Shown piece by piece: positions 52,021 through 60,591 of a stretch of DNA of 64,000 nucleotides; positions within the stretch are counted from its first letter, which is position 1; each line of letters starts with the position of its first letter. The notes below the pieces were generated by a model that was given only the letters and a program-made list of their open reading frames with translations, did not search any database and was not told where the DNA came from. The DNA is from Paraburkholderia acidicola (lineage in GTDB: Bacteria > Pseudomonadota > Gammaproteobacteria > Burkholderiales > Burkholderiaceae): the NCBI RefSeq assembly GCF_002362315.1, contig NZ_MTZV01000006.1:1302001-1366000 (forward strand), read 5' to 3'. The position numbers and the translations under genes are program-made.

Positions 52021-52770
52021 TTAGCCGCCCGCCTTCGGCAGCCACGCCAGCGGATCGACCGGATGACCATCGCGCCGCACTTCGAACTGGATCGACGCGA
52101 CGCCGCGTGCATCGACGCCAACCTCGCCGATCGGCTGTCCTTGCGTGACCACGTCGCCTTCCTTCACGAGCAGCTGGCTGTTCTGTCCATACGCGGTGAT
52201 CACGGTCGCATCGTGCTTGATGATGACGAGCGGCCCGTACGCCGGAATCCCGGTGCCCGCATACACCACGCGGCCGCCGGCCGCAGCCTTCACCTGATCA
52301 CCTGGCTTGCCGCCGATCACGATGCCATTGTTCTTGCCGGCTACGAACGACCGCAGGATCGGGCCGCGCAACGGCCATGAGAGGTGCACGGTCGACGCCT
52401 CGGCGGTACCCGAACCCGCCGCTGACCCGGGCGTCGCACCCGGCGCTGCGTACGGCGTGCCATATGCGCCTGGCGCCGGCGGCGCAACCCGCAGCACCTG
52501 GCCGACGATCAGCACTGCGTTCGTGGGCAACACGTTCCAGCTGGCGATGTCCTGCGGCCGCTGGCCGAACGCGGAGGCCACGCTCGCCACGGTATCGCCG
52601 GAATTGACGCGGTAGTAGCCGGCGGGCACCGCCGCCGTGCTCGACGATGTCGGGCCGCCTGTGGCACCGGGTTCGCTGGGCCAGGGAGTGAGCGTACAGC
52701 CGCCGACGGCGGCCGCAATTGAAAGGGCAATCAGGAACTGCGTGCGTGTCTGCAGCGGTTTTCCAGTCAT
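52021..52770 (-). CDS. LysM/LytM lipoprotein with degenerate peptidase site (NlpD/EnvC-like)
   Basis: The 249-residue lipoprotein has a lipobox (AAAVGGC; Cys about 25), a LysM domain (GYYRVNSGDTVASVASAFGQRPQDIASWN) and a C-terminal M23/LytM fold (GDQVKAAAGGRVVYAGTGIPAYGPLVIIKHDATVITAYGQ). The zinc motifs HxxxD and HxH are replaced (NGIVIGG and SIQFEVR), so it should not be a peptidase. That is the state of NlpD and EnvC, which activate cell-wall amidases at division. An outer-membrane amidase activator is the likely role. Confidence 0.85.
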   Translation of the reverse strand: MTGKPLQTRTQFLIALSIAAAVGGCTLTPWPSEPGATGGPTSSSTAAVPAGYYRVNSGDTVASVASAFGQRPQDIASWNVLPTNAVLIVGQVLRVAPPAPGAYGTPYAAPGATPGSAAGSGTAEASTVHLSWPLRGPILRSFVAGKNNGIVIGGKPGDQVKAAAGGRVVYAGTGIPAYGPLVIIKHDATVITAYGQNSQLLVKEGDVVTQGQPIGEVGVDARGVASIQFEVRRDGHPVDPLAWLPKAGG

Positions 52771-53261
52771 CTTGTGATCCTCGACACGTGGGTCAATCGA
52801 CGTTCAATCGTCAGTTTTCCAGGGTGTGAAGCAAAAACCGATATGTGTTGCCGTCGTCGTTCGATCGGCATCCGCTCGATGCGTTCCGGGTCAAGCGAAC
52901 CGAAACGGATCCCGCCGATACCGCCCACCACGACGATTGCGGGTCGTGCACGCCGCGTACTGAAACCCATGCGGCATACGACCTGCCCGGCGCACTGCGG
53001 CGTGCCACAAGGGCCTCCCGCCCCTGCAGCCGCCGCCGGCAGCGCGAAAACCAGGCCCTCACCTGGTTGCGCGCTCCCCATTATAGGGCTGCTTTCTTTA
53101 CAAACCGCGGTGCGAACCGCGCTGGAAGCCGCTCTGCGGGCAACCGGCCAATTTTATCGGAGCATTGATTCCACGAAACGCTCGCCTATACTGGTCCTTG
53201 CTGCCATACGTCCAGCAGGCGAGCCTGTCGCCGCGATGTCCCGTCCTTGAGGAGTACGACG
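52771..53261. other. Divergent spacer, no supported gene
   Basis: This 491-bp region lies between the LytM lipoprotein and a small plus-strand gene. A 104-codon minus-strand frame (53081-52767) runs in phase into the lipoprotein's start area but has no family pattern or ribosome-binding site. A good AGGAG (53249-53253) serves the small gene at 53262. I see no further element. Confidence 0.4.
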
Positions 53262-53582
53262 ATGAACAAAGCTACGTTTCTGGCCGTGCAGCTGAATGTC
53301 GAGGACGTCACCGCGTCGCCGGGCCTCGTCGAACTGTTGAATGCCCACCTCGTTTTTTCCGCGGATGTCGCCGAGGCGGCCGATGCGCTGGTCCAGCTGG
53401 CCAGTGTGACCCGACTCACGGGCGGCACCGAGGCGACCGTCGAAATATCCGCTCTGGCGATCGAAAAACTCCGCGACGCGCTCGATACGCTGAGCAGCTA
53501 CGACGAATCGTGGCTGTTCGCGCTCGAACCGAGCCGCGCGCTGTTCAACGACCTCTCGAATCGCCGCCGCACCCTGCACTGA
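53262..53582 (+). CDS. Small hypothetical protein
   Basis: The 106-residue soluble protein has AGGAG 8 bp before its ATG. It is mostly helical: LAVQLNVEDVTASPGLVELLNAHLVFSADVAEAADALVQLASV, then EISALAIEKLRDALDTLSSYDESWLFALEPSRALFNDLSNRRR. There is no signal peptide, membrane segment or known motif. I do not recognise it. It precedes the DUF2968 gene by 123 bp. Confidence 0.65.
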   Translation: MNKATFLAVQLNVEDVTASPGLVELLNAHLVFSADVAEAADALVQLASVTRLTGGTEATVEISALAIEKLRDALDTLSSYDESWLFALEPSRALFNDLSNRRRTLH

Positions 53583-53705
53583 TTCGCGCGACAACGAAGA
53601 CGCGGGCCGCTGCCCGCTGCGCCACGCACCGCATACCGGCTCGATGCCGGGCTTGAACGCCGCCAGGCCAAGAATTTCGAGGGCACGTCACTTAGAGGAA
53701 CTGCG

Positions 53706-54443
53706 ATGAAAAATCTCCTGAACCGGCGTAGCGGATTGCTCGCCAACGGCACAGCTCACCTGGTCCCGGTCACGCGGGAAGACGCGCCAGTCGCTGCCGA
53801 TGAAGAGGCCACCGGAGCCACCCGAGCGACCGTGCATCTGCCCGCGACAAGCGAGACCGTCCGGCCCGTGACGACGCTGCGGCCGGTTCCGGTGGTGCCG
53901 TCGCAGGTAAATGGCCGCGCGGTGCTGATGGCCGACAGTGCCGAAGTCGAATGGCTCGCTTCCGAAGAAGCGCTCCAGCCGTTCAGGGTGTTTCGCAGCT
54001 TCGACTATTCGGTCAGCCTGCTGTTTCATGCGAAAGAGCTGACCTACTACATCGCGCTGTACCAGGACAATTCGCTGTGGCGCGCATTGAAGACCGTCGA
54101 ACTCGAGACCGCCGAGTCGGTGTTCCATCACTTCGAAGAGCAGGCCGCGCGCCTCGCGGATGGGGAAACGCGGCGGGCCCAGCTCGAAGCGCAGAACGAA
54201 CAGCTCGCGCGCGCGATCGCGCAGTCGGAGCAGCAGGCGGAGCGGCTGCGCAACGATCTGCAGCGCGGCAGTGCGCAGGAGCAGACCGTGTCGAACCGGC
54301 AGCATCAGATACGCAAGGAAGTCGCGCAGCTCGAAGCGCAGCGGGTTGCCGCGCAGGCACAACTGAACAAGGCGCATCGGCAGATCCATCAGCTCAATCT
54401 GACGAATAACGAGGTGTTGCCGCATTTGCCCTCTAACCGCTGA
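53706..54443 (+). CDS. DUF2968 coiled-coil protein
   Basis: The 245-residue protein matches DUF2968 in its central block (VEWLASEEALQPFRVFRSFDYSVSLLFHAKELTYYIALYQDNSLWRALKT). The C-terminal ~110 residues are a long coiled coil rich in Gln, Glu and Ala (RRAQLEAQNEQLARAIAQSEQQAERL onward). There is no clear signal peptide. The family is found in Burkholderiales and its function is unknown. A strong bidirectional terminator lies 63 bp downstream. Confidence 0.78.
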   Translation: MKNLLNRRSGLLANGTAHLVPVTREDAPVAADEEATGATRATVHLPATSETVRPVTTLRPVPVVPSQVNGRAVLMADSAEVEWLASEEALQPFRVFRSFDYSVSLLFHAKELTYYIALYQDNSLWRALKTVELETAESVFHHFEEQAARLADGETRRAQLEAQNEQLARAIAQSEQQAERLRNDLQRGSAQEQTVSNRQHQIRKEVAQLEAQRVAAQAQLNKAHRQIHQLNLTNNEVLPHLPSNR

Positions 54444-54506
54444 GCCACGCTTCCCGGCTATCGCACACGGATATCGGGTATAGCGCAATCAGGCACGCCA
54501 GACGCA

Positions 54507-54546
54507 AAAACGGCGCCGCCCGGTGAGTCCCGGGCGGCGCCGTTTT
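54507..54546. terminator. Strong bidirectional intrinsic terminator
   Basis: AAAACGGCGCCGCCCG (54507-54522) and CGGGCGGCGCCGTTTT (54531-54546) form a perfect 16-bp stem with an 8-nt loop, flanked by A and T runs that work in either direction. It ends the DUF2968 transcript and would also stop minus-strand transcription. Confidence 0.85.
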
Positions 54547-54552
54547 CGCGTT

Positions 54553-54783
54553 TGCTGCTTCGTCTCGTCGGCGCTGACCAGTGCATGGCTGCCAGCGCGG
54601 GCGTTACGTTTGCTGCCCGATTTCTTTGCTTGCTGCTTCGTCTCGTCGGCGTTGGCCGTTGCATGGCTGCCAGCGCGGGCGTTACGTTTGCTGCTTAATT
54701 TCGTGCCTGCTGCTTCGTTTCGTCGGCGCTGGCCATTGCATGGCTGCCAGCGCGGACGTTACGTTTGTTGCCTGAGCGCGGCG
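54553..54783. repeat. Three-copy tandem repeat, 77/78-bp unit
   Basis: The unit begins with TGCTGCTTCG at 54553, 54631 and 54708, giving periods of 78 and 77 bp. It contains GTGCATGGCTGCCAGCGCGG or close variants, then GCGTTACGTTTG. Copies differ at several positions. The one-base period difference shifts the frame and brings a stop on the minus strand, so the array does not encode one protein. It lies directly after the strong terminator and before the DUF4148 gene's 3' end. Confidence 0.75.
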
Positions 54784-54822
54784 CTCGACTGTGATGCGTA
54801 AGCGCGCTGCTCAGTGGTCAAT

Positions 54823-55152
54823 TTAGTGACCGAAGTACACCGACGACGGACCAGTAGCCGGAGCCGGAATCACCGAGCGGACACCCGCTTGCGACGAACC
54901 GTTGCTCGCAGCACCGTAGCCGCTCGTGTCAGCTTGCGCGACGGCGCTTTGTTCGTCGACGCGGCGTTGTGCTGCCTGGATGTTGTTCGGGTAGTCGGTC
55001 TGGTCGCCGACAGGGTTGTAACCTGCCTTTTCCAGTTGGACCAGTTGGGCGCGCACTTCTGCACGGGTCAGCGGTTGGTTCGATTGAGCGAACGATGCAA
55101 CCGGAGCGGCAAGAAGGGTGGCCACGACGAGAGCGGGGAACAGGGATTTCAT
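54823..55152 (-). CDS. DUF4148 small periplasmic protein
   Basis: The 109-residue protein has a signal peptide (MKSLFPALVVATLLAAPVASFA). The DUF4148 core is LTRAEVRAQLVQLEKAGYNPVGDQTDYPNNIQAAQRRV, followed by a flexible Gly/Ser/Ala tail (SGYGAASNGSSQAG). This family is strongly expanded in Burkholderia and Paraburkholderia and has no known function. GGAGG-like sequence precedes the ATG. It is monocistronic. Confidence 0.88.
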   Translation of the reverse strand: MKSLFPALVVATLLAAPVASFAQSNQPLTRAEVRAQLVQLEKAGYNPVGDQTDYPNNIQAAQRRVDEQSAVAQADTSGYGAASNGSSQAGVRSVIPAPATGPSSVYFGH

Positions 55153-55351
55153 GATTAACCTCCAGACTTTAGTTAGTTCGCTTCGACTCGTGTCTTAAGC
55201 GATTGATTGCAGTCTAGGCAAATCGAACGCTAGGGAAAACCCCAGATTCATTGATTCTCTGTTCCCCGATTTGCAACAATACGGACGGAATTCGCTATCG
55301 GTTGGATAGCTGGCTGCAATAATGCCAGCCGATCAAGCCACCCAATGCGAA

Positions 55352-55386
55352 ACGGCCGGGCGGCGCGTCATGCGCCGCCCGGCCGT
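55352..55386 (-). terminator. Intrinsic terminator after gnd
   Basis: A perfect 15-bp stem, ACGGCCGGGCGGCGC (55352-55366) with GCGCCGCCCGGCCGT (55372-55386), has a 5-nt loop. On the minus strand it is followed by TTCG and lies 28 bp after the gnd stop. Confidence 0.75.
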
Positions 55387-55413
55387 CCGGACCTCAGCCG
55401 CAAAACCGGTCGC

Positions 55414-56823
55414 TCAGGACCAGTTTGCGTGGAAGCTACCCGGCTTGTCGGTACGCTCGAACGTATGCGCGCCGAAGAAGTCGCGCTGCGCCTGCACGAG
55501 GTTGGCCGGCAAACGTGCGGAACGATAGCCGTCGAAGTACGCCACCGCCGACGAGAACGTCGGCACCGGCACGCCCGCCGCAATCGCCGCGCTCACCACA
55601 TCGCGCAATGCCGCCTGATAGTTCGAGGCGATATCGCGGAAGTACGGATCGAGCAGCAGGTTCGCGAGTGCCGGGTCTTTTGCATAGGCATCGGTGATCT
55701 TTTGCAGGAAGCGCGCCCGGATAATGCAGCCCGCGCGGAAGATCTTCGCGATCGTGCCGAACTGCAAGTCCCACTTGTACTCTTCCGAAGCCGCGCGCAA
55801 CTGCGCGAAACCTTGTGCGTAAGAGATCACCTTGCTGAAGTACAGCGCGCGGCGCACCGCTTCGATAAACGCCGCCCGGTCACCGCTGAACGGTTTGGTG
55901 GCCGGCCCTTCGATCACCTTGCTCGCCGCGACGCGCTCGACCTTTAGCGACGACAGCACGCGCGCGAACACGGATTCGGTAATGAGCGGCAGCGGCACAC
56001 CGAGATCGAGTGCGTTCTGGCTCGTCCACTTGCCGGTGCCCTTTTGCGCGGCGCGATCGAGGATCACGTCGACAAGATCCTGACCGGTTTCATCGTCCTT
56101 CTTCGCGAAGATCTTCGAGGTGATCTCGATCAGATAGCTGTCGAGTTCGCCCTTGTTCCACTCGGTATAGACGGCGCCGAGTTCAGCATTCGACAGACCG
56201 ACCACCTGCTTGAGCACCGCGTAGCTTTCGGCGATCAGCTGCATGTCGCCGTACTCGATGCCGTTGTGGACCATCTTCACGAAGTGCCCCGCACCGTCCG
56301 GCCCCATGTAGGCGACGCATGGCTCGCCGTCCGGCGCTTTCGCTGCGATTTCGGTGAGGATCGGGGCGACCAGATCGTAGGCGTCGCGTTGACCGCCCGG
56401 CATGATCGACGGGCCTTTGAGCGCGCCTTCTTCGCCGCCCGACACACCGGTACCGATGAAATGCAGACCGGCTTTGGCCAGTTCCTGGTTGCGGCGGATC
56501 GTATCGGTGAAATGCGTGTTGCCGCCGTCGATCAGGATGTCGCCTTTCTCGAGCAATGGCTTGAGCGACGCGATGGTCGCATCGGTCGGCTCGCCGGCCT
56601 TCACCATCAACAGGATGCGGCGCGGTTTTTCGAGCGACTCGACAAATTCTTCCAGCGTGTACGCCGGCACCAGCTTGCGATCGGGAAACTCAGCGACCAG
56701 TTCTTCGGTCTTCTCGCGGCTGCGGTTGAAGACGGAAACCGCGTGCCCACGGCTCTCGATGTTGAGCGCCAGATTGCGGCCCATGACCGCCAGCCCCACC
56801 ACGCCGATTGCCTGCTTGCCCAT
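55414..56823 (-). CDS. gnd: 6-phosphogluconate dehydrogenase (decarboxylating)
   Basis: The 469-residue enzyme has the NADP-binding GVVGLAVMGRNLALNIESRGH, IDGGNTHFTDTIRRNQEL, GTGVSGGEEGALKGPSIMPGG and the catalytic Lys183/Glu190 (GHFVKMVHNGIEYGDMQLI). It oxidises 6-phosphogluconate to ribulose 5-phosphate with NADPH production in the pentose-phosphate pathway. The ATG at 56823 has GGAGAG upstream. The length is standard for the homodimeric enzyme. A strong terminator follows. Confidence 0.95.
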   Translation of the reverse strand: MGKQAIGVVGLAVMGRNLALNIESRGHAVSVFNRSREKTEELVAEFPDRKLVPAYTLEEFVESLEKPRRILLMVKAGEPTDATIASLKPLLEKGDILIDGGNTHFTDTIRRNQELAKAGLHFIGTGVSGGEEGALKGPSIMPGGQRDAYDLVAPILTEIAAKAPDGEPCVAYMGPDGAGHFVKMVHNGIEYGDMQLIAESYAVLKQVVGLSNAELGAVYTEWNKGELDSYLIEITSKIFAKKDDETGQDLVDVILDRAAQKGTGKWTSQNALDLGVPLPLITESVFARVLSSLKVERVAASKVIEGPATKPFSGDRAAFIEAVRRALYFSKVISYAQGFAQLRAASEEYKWDLQFGTIAKIFRAGCIIRARFLQKITDAYAKDPALANLLLDPYFRDIASNYQAALRDVVSAAIAAGVPVPTFSSAVAYFDGYRSARLPANLVQAQRDFFGAHTFERTDKPGSFHANWS

Positions 56824-57031
56824 GTGAACTCTCCAGATTCCAGAAAACGGGATGCCCCGTCGCGCATTGCGGTCGCGGGGCGTCGAGGATGAAAGGATAA
56901 AAGAAATGACCGGCCGGTGCTTGCTTCCCGGCAGGATCACAAGGCTTTCTGCGGCGAAAGGTCGGGGGTGCTTCGGGCTGAATGACGGCCTGCATCGCGC
57001 CGCGGCGGCGCTGGGCCGGTTGCGGACAGGT

Positions 57032-57646
57032 TCAGCTGCGACGCAATACCAGGCTGAAATTGTTGGCCGGCATCGCCAGCGGTTCGTCGCAGGTGAAGCC
57101 TGCTGCAGCGCCGAGCGCCACGACCGCTTCCATGTCGCGCACGCCCCATGCGGGGTCGCGGCTGCGTAGCTGGTGGTCGAACGCTTCGTTGCTGGGCGCC
57201 GTGTGCGCGCCGTTGCGCCGGTACGGACCGTACAGATACACGATCGCGTCACGCCCAAGCAGGCGCGAAGCACCGTCGAACAGCGCCTCGGCGGCGCTCC
57301 ACGGCGAAATATGCAGCATGTTGATACAGACGATCGCGTCCGCACGCTCGATACCCCACGGCACGCGGCGCACATCGAGATCGAGCGGCGGCCGCACGTT
57401 TGGCGCACCGGTATGCGCGATCCACGCGGTAATCGACGCACGTGCTGCCGCATCCGCATCGCTCGGCTGCCAGTCGACCTCGGGCAGCGCGGCGGCGAAA
57501 TGCATCGCGTGTTCGCCGGTGCCGCTCGCGATTTCAAGCACGTGCGCGGTCGGCCTCAACACGTCGCGCAGTACCGCGAGAATCGGTTCGCGGTTGCGTT
57601 GTGCCGAAGGAGAGTGTTGTCGTGCGTCCAGGGGCGAGGCAGTCAT
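57032..57646 (-). CDS. DUF938 SAM-dependent methyltransferase
   Basis: The 204-residue protein begins with SPSAQRNREPILAVLRDVL and has the class I SAM-binding motif VLEIASGTGEHAMHFA, then ADAIVCINMLHISPW and LYGPYRRNGAHTAPSNEAFDHQLRSRDPAWGVRD, all typical of DUF938. The substrate is not established. It follows the PPOX gene on the same strand by 9 bp, so the two are probably co-transcribed. Confidence 0.85.
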   Translation of the reverse strand: MTASPLDARQHSPSAQRNREPILAVLRDVLRPTAHVLEIASGTGEHAMHFAAALPEVDWQPSDADAAARASITAWIAHTGAPNVRPPLDLDVRRVPWGIERADAIVCINMLHISPWSAAEALFDGASRLLGRDAIVYLYGPYRRNGAHTAPSNEAFDHQLRSRDPAWGVRDMEAVVALGAAAGFTCDEPLAMPANNFSLVLRRS

Positions 57647-57655
57647 CGATCACGG

Positions 57656-58261
57656 TCAGTAATGGGTTGCGCGTACGCGTTCGGGCAGATCGCGGTCGTA
57701 GGCGGCGGCGTCGAACGCCGGGTCGCTGAGTCTTCCAAGGATGGCTCCGGTGCTAGGCAGTCGCGAACGCTCCACGTAGTGCGACGGGTCCCACAACTTC
57801 GAGCGCACCAGCGCCTTCGAACACTGAAAGTACACGGCGTCGACATCGACCAGCAGCACCGTGCGCGGCAGCTTGCCATCGATTGCAAACGATTCGAGCC
57901 ACTCAGGATCGTCGGTGATGCGCCCGCGGCCATTCACGCGCAGTGTTTCGCCGACGCCCGGCACCACGAACAGCAGCGCGAGATGCGGCTCGCTGACGAT
58001 ATTACGCAGACTGTCGATGCGGTTGTTGCCAAGGCGATCGGGAAGCGCCAGCGTCCGTTCGTCGACAATGCGCACGAAACCCGGTGCGTCGCCGCGCGGC
58101 GAGCAGTCGAGTCCTTCCGGGCCTGCGGTCGCGAGCACGACGAACGGCGCATGGTCGATAAACGCGCGGTAGTCTTCGTTGACGAACGGAATCTCCTTAC
58201 GCAGGGCGCGTTCGTGAGGCTGGCCGTAGATGGCTTCGAGTTGCTCGAGCGTCGTCAGCAT
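57656..58261 (-). CDS. FMN-binding pyridoxamine-phosphate-oxidase-family protein
   Basis: The 201-residue PPOX split-barrel protein of the MSMEG_1061 type shows FVVLATAGPEGLDCSPRGDAPGFVRIVD, LALPDRLGNNRIDSLRNIVSEPHLALLF and LRVNGRGRITDD. It likely binds FMN or a related flavin and reduces an unknown small molecule. The ATG at 58261 has AGGAG upstream. It sits between the Sir2 and DUF938 genes on the same strand. Confidence 0.83.
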   Translation of the reverse strand: MLTTLEQLEAIYGQPHERALRKEIPFVNEDYRAFIDHAPFVVLATAGPEGLDCSPRGDAPGFVRIVDERTLALPDRLGNNRIDSLRNIVSEPHLALLFVVPGVGETLRVNGRGRITDDPEWLESFAIDGKLPRTVLLVDVDAVYFQCSKALVRSKLWDPSHYVERSRLPSTGAILGRLSDPAFDAAAYDRDLPERVRATHY

Positions 58262-58391
58262 GGGCGGCTCCTGATGCGGGTCGTGAAAGCGCTGGGAAGC
58301 ATGTGGGCACACGGGTGCGTCATTATCGACGATCCAGTGTGTGAATCTGCCGAACATCGTGCTCGTGTGTCGTGCACAAACTCGCTCGCGC

Positions 58392-59249
58392 TCACGTCGT
58401 AGCAAGCCGCGCGGCAAGCGCCGTCAACGTCGGCGCACACTGCGCCTCGACCTTCAACGCAAGCAGCGGATCGGCACGCGTATGCCCGAGGTTCAGCGCG
58501 GCAATCGGCTTGCCCATCTTCTGCGCCCACACGCAGAAGCGATAACCGGAATACACCATCAGCGACGAGCCGACCACCAGCATCGCGTCGGCGGCTTCGA
58601 GCGCCGCGCTCGCCGCCTCGACGCGTTCGCGCGGCACGTTCTCGCCGAAGAACACTACCGACGGTTTCAGCAAACCACCGCAGACCGGGCACGGCGGAAT
58701 CCGGAATCCGTCGAGATCGTGCCACTCGAGATGCGCATCGCCGTCGGCGGCTGGCTCGGCAATCGCATCGAGCAAGCCGGGGTTATCGGAGACGAGCGTG
58801 TGCTGGATTGCCGCGCGGTCATGCTGCGCCCCGCAATCGAGACACATCACCCCGTTTATCCCGCCGTGCAGTTCGATCACCGCGTGGCTGCCCGCACGCT
58901 GATGCAGGCCGTCGACATTCTGCGTGACGAGCGTCGGCACATACCGCGCCGCTTCGAGCTGTGCGAGTGCGCGATGCGCATCGTTCGGTTGCGCGTCGGC
59001 GACGACCGGCCAGCCGACTGTGCTGCGCGCCCAGTAGCGCTGACGCGCGGCGACGGAGCCGAGGAACTCCTGCAGCGTGATCGGCGGTGAGCGTTTCCAT
59101 GCGCCGTTCTCGTCGCGATAGCCAGGGATGCCGGAGTCGGTGCTGATACCGGCGCCAGTCAACACGAACAAACGCGGATGGCGCTGCACGAAGTCGTACA
59201 GATCGGCCAGCATCGGTGCATCGACGAGCGCGAATTGCGATTCGGTCAT
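58392..59249 (-). CDS. Sir2-family NAD-dependent protein deacylase
   Basis: The 285-residue sirtuin has LFVLTGAGISTDSGIPGYRDENG, TQNVDGLHQRAG, the catalytic His in VIELHGGINGV, a zinc ribbon with CLDC and CPVC, and VVFFGENVPRERV and GSSLMVYSGYR. It removes acyl groups from protein lysines using NAD. The first ATG of the conserved region (59249) is used; the longer open frame upstream covers the next gene. Confidence 0.9.
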   Translation of the reverse strand: MTESQFALVDAPMLADLYDFVQRHPRLFVLTGAGISTDSGIPGYRDENGAWKRSPPITLQEFLGSVAARQRYWARSTVGWPVVADAQPNDAHRALAQLEAARYVPTLVTQNVDGLHQRAGSHAVIELHGGINGVMCLDCGAQHDRAAIQHTLVSDNPGLLDAIAEPAADGDAHLEWHDLDGFRIPPCPVCGGLLKPSVVFFGENVPRERVEAASAALEAADAMLVVGSSLMVYSGYRFCVWAQKMGKPIAALNLGHTRADPLLALKVEAQCAPTLTALAARLATT

Positions 59250-59301
59250 GGTCTGGAACCGGCAGAAACCGGTGGAAGGGAGGGCAGCGCGTGCATGCTC
59301 A

Positions 59302-59544
59302 TCATCGTGCTGCCTTCGCCTGGCGCGCCTGCCATGCGGCAAGTGCCACGCGATAACGCTCGACGGCTTCGTCGTACAGATCGAAGACGCAGGGCTCGCA
59401 ACCGCTGCGGCAACAGTCGTCCGGTTCGGGACGTCTGGGTGGCTGGGGCGGTGGATCGTCCGCGGACGAATGGTCGGGTGATGGTTTCGGCACGGCGACA
59501 AAAACGGCAACGAAGGCGGCGATGAGTGCAGCGGCAACGTACAC
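59302..59544 (-). CDS. Oxidoreductase-like domain protein
   Basis: The 80-residue protein has an N-terminal hydrophobic segment (MYVAAALIAAFVAVFVAV), a Pro-rich linker and the short Oxidoreductase-like domain PDDCCRSGCEPCVFDLYDEAVERYRVAL. The CC-x2-GC-x2-C cysteines are typical of this domain and could bind metal or form disulfides. It is probably membrane-anchored. The function is unknown. It lies 52 bp before the Sir2 gene on the same strand. Confidence 0.8.
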   Translation of the reverse strand: MYVAAALIAAFVAVFVAVPKPSPDHSSADDPPPQPPRRPEPDDCCRSGCEPCVFDLYDEAVERYRVALAAWQARQAKAAR

Positions 59545-59610
59545 AGGAAGCCTGCAGTATAAGTCGGGCGGCTACAGCGTGCCTCGCACCGCCACGACCC
59601 AGCCCGAACC

Positions 59611-60396
59611 TCAGCCGCGCCCGACAAACGGCATCTTGCTCGCCATGATCGTCATGAACTGCACATTCGCGGACAGCGGCAGCTCCGCCATATGCAGTAC
59701 CGCGTCGGCGACATGTTCGACGTCCATCAGCGGTTCGATGGCGATCTCGCCGTTTGCCTGCGGCACACCGCGCGCCATGCGCGCCGCCATCTCGGTGGCT
59801 GCATTCCCGATGTCGATCTGACCACACACAATGTCGTACGGCCGGCCATCGAGTGAAACCGATTTCGTGAGCCCGGTGATCGCGTGCTTGGTCGCCGTGT
59901 AGGCAATGCTGTACGGGCGAGGTGCGTGCGCCGAAATCGAGCCGTTGTTGATGATCCGGCCACCTTGCGGCGACTGCTTCTTCATCAACCCAAACGCTGC
60001 GCGCGTGCACAGGAAGACGCCCGTCAGATTGGTATCGACGACGGCACGCCATTCATCGACAGGAATCTCGTCGATCTCGACCGGCGGGCCGCTACGGCCC
60101 GCGTTGTTGAACAGCACATCGAGCCGCCCGTAGCGCTGCCGGATCGTATCGAACAGCGCAGTGACGCTCGCGTCGTCGGTCACGTCGCATGCGACCGCGA
60201 GTGCATCCTCGCCACGCTGCCGCGCCGCGTCGGCAACCTCGTCGAGCAGCGCCTGACGGCGGCCGGCCAGTACAACCGTATAACCATGCGCAAGCAGTTT
60301 GCGCGCGCACGACAGGCCGATGCCGCTGCTGGCACCGGTCACGAGTGCAATCTTCTTCGTGTTCTTCGCGTTCTTCGAATCGGCAACCTCGGTCAC
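59611..60396 (-). CDS. Short-chain dehydrogenase/reductase
   Basis: The 261-residue classical SDR has a cofactor motif (VTGASSGIG, residues 20-28), NNAG (97-100), Ser153/Ser155 and Tyr166/Lys170 (YTATK). The Arg after the second strand (LAGRRQALLDE) suggests NADP preference. The substrate is unknown. It is followed by the oxidoreductase-like gene after 66 bp. The start with MTEVADSKNAK is the first ATG and gives the usual length. Confidence 0.87.
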   Translation of the reverse strand: MTEVADSKNAKNTKKIALVTGASSGIGLSCARKLLAHGYTVVLAGRRQALLDEVADAARQRGEDALAVACDVTDDASVTALFDTIRQRYGRLDVLFNNAGRSGPPVEIDEIPVDEWRAVVDTNLTGVFLCTRAAFGLMKKQSPQGGRIINNGSISAHAPRPYSIAYTATKHAITGLTKSVSLDGRPYDIVCGQIDIGNAATEMAARMARGVPQANGEIAIEPLMDVEHVADAVLHMAELPLSANVQFMTIMASKMPFVGRG

Positions 60397-60591
60397 AACA
60401 TGTCTCCTTGCAGACGTAAGCCATCCGCGTCCCGCGATGCGTGCGACGGTCGATCCGGTCGAGCGGGCGGCCGTTGGGGTTGGCGAACAGCGATTTCGAT
60501 CCGCCGACAGCGGATCGTTCAGCCGGATTTCGACTGCTTTGCTTTCGCACCATACAACAGCGGCTCGTTCATCACAATTGCCGCCAACCGG

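Noticed and set aside
52767..53081. A 104-codon minus-strand frame upstream of the LytM lipoprotein
   Set aside because: It has no start signal or domain pattern and lies in the lipoprotein's leader region.
54458..54664. A protein gene in the tandem repeat
   Set aside because: Every frame is interrupted between copies because the repeat period changes from 78 to 77 bp, and no start with a ribosome-binding site is seen.
54553..54783. CRISPR array
   Set aside because: There are only three units, of 77-78 bp, with the whole unit repeated and no alternation of short repeats and unique spacers. No cas genes are nearby.
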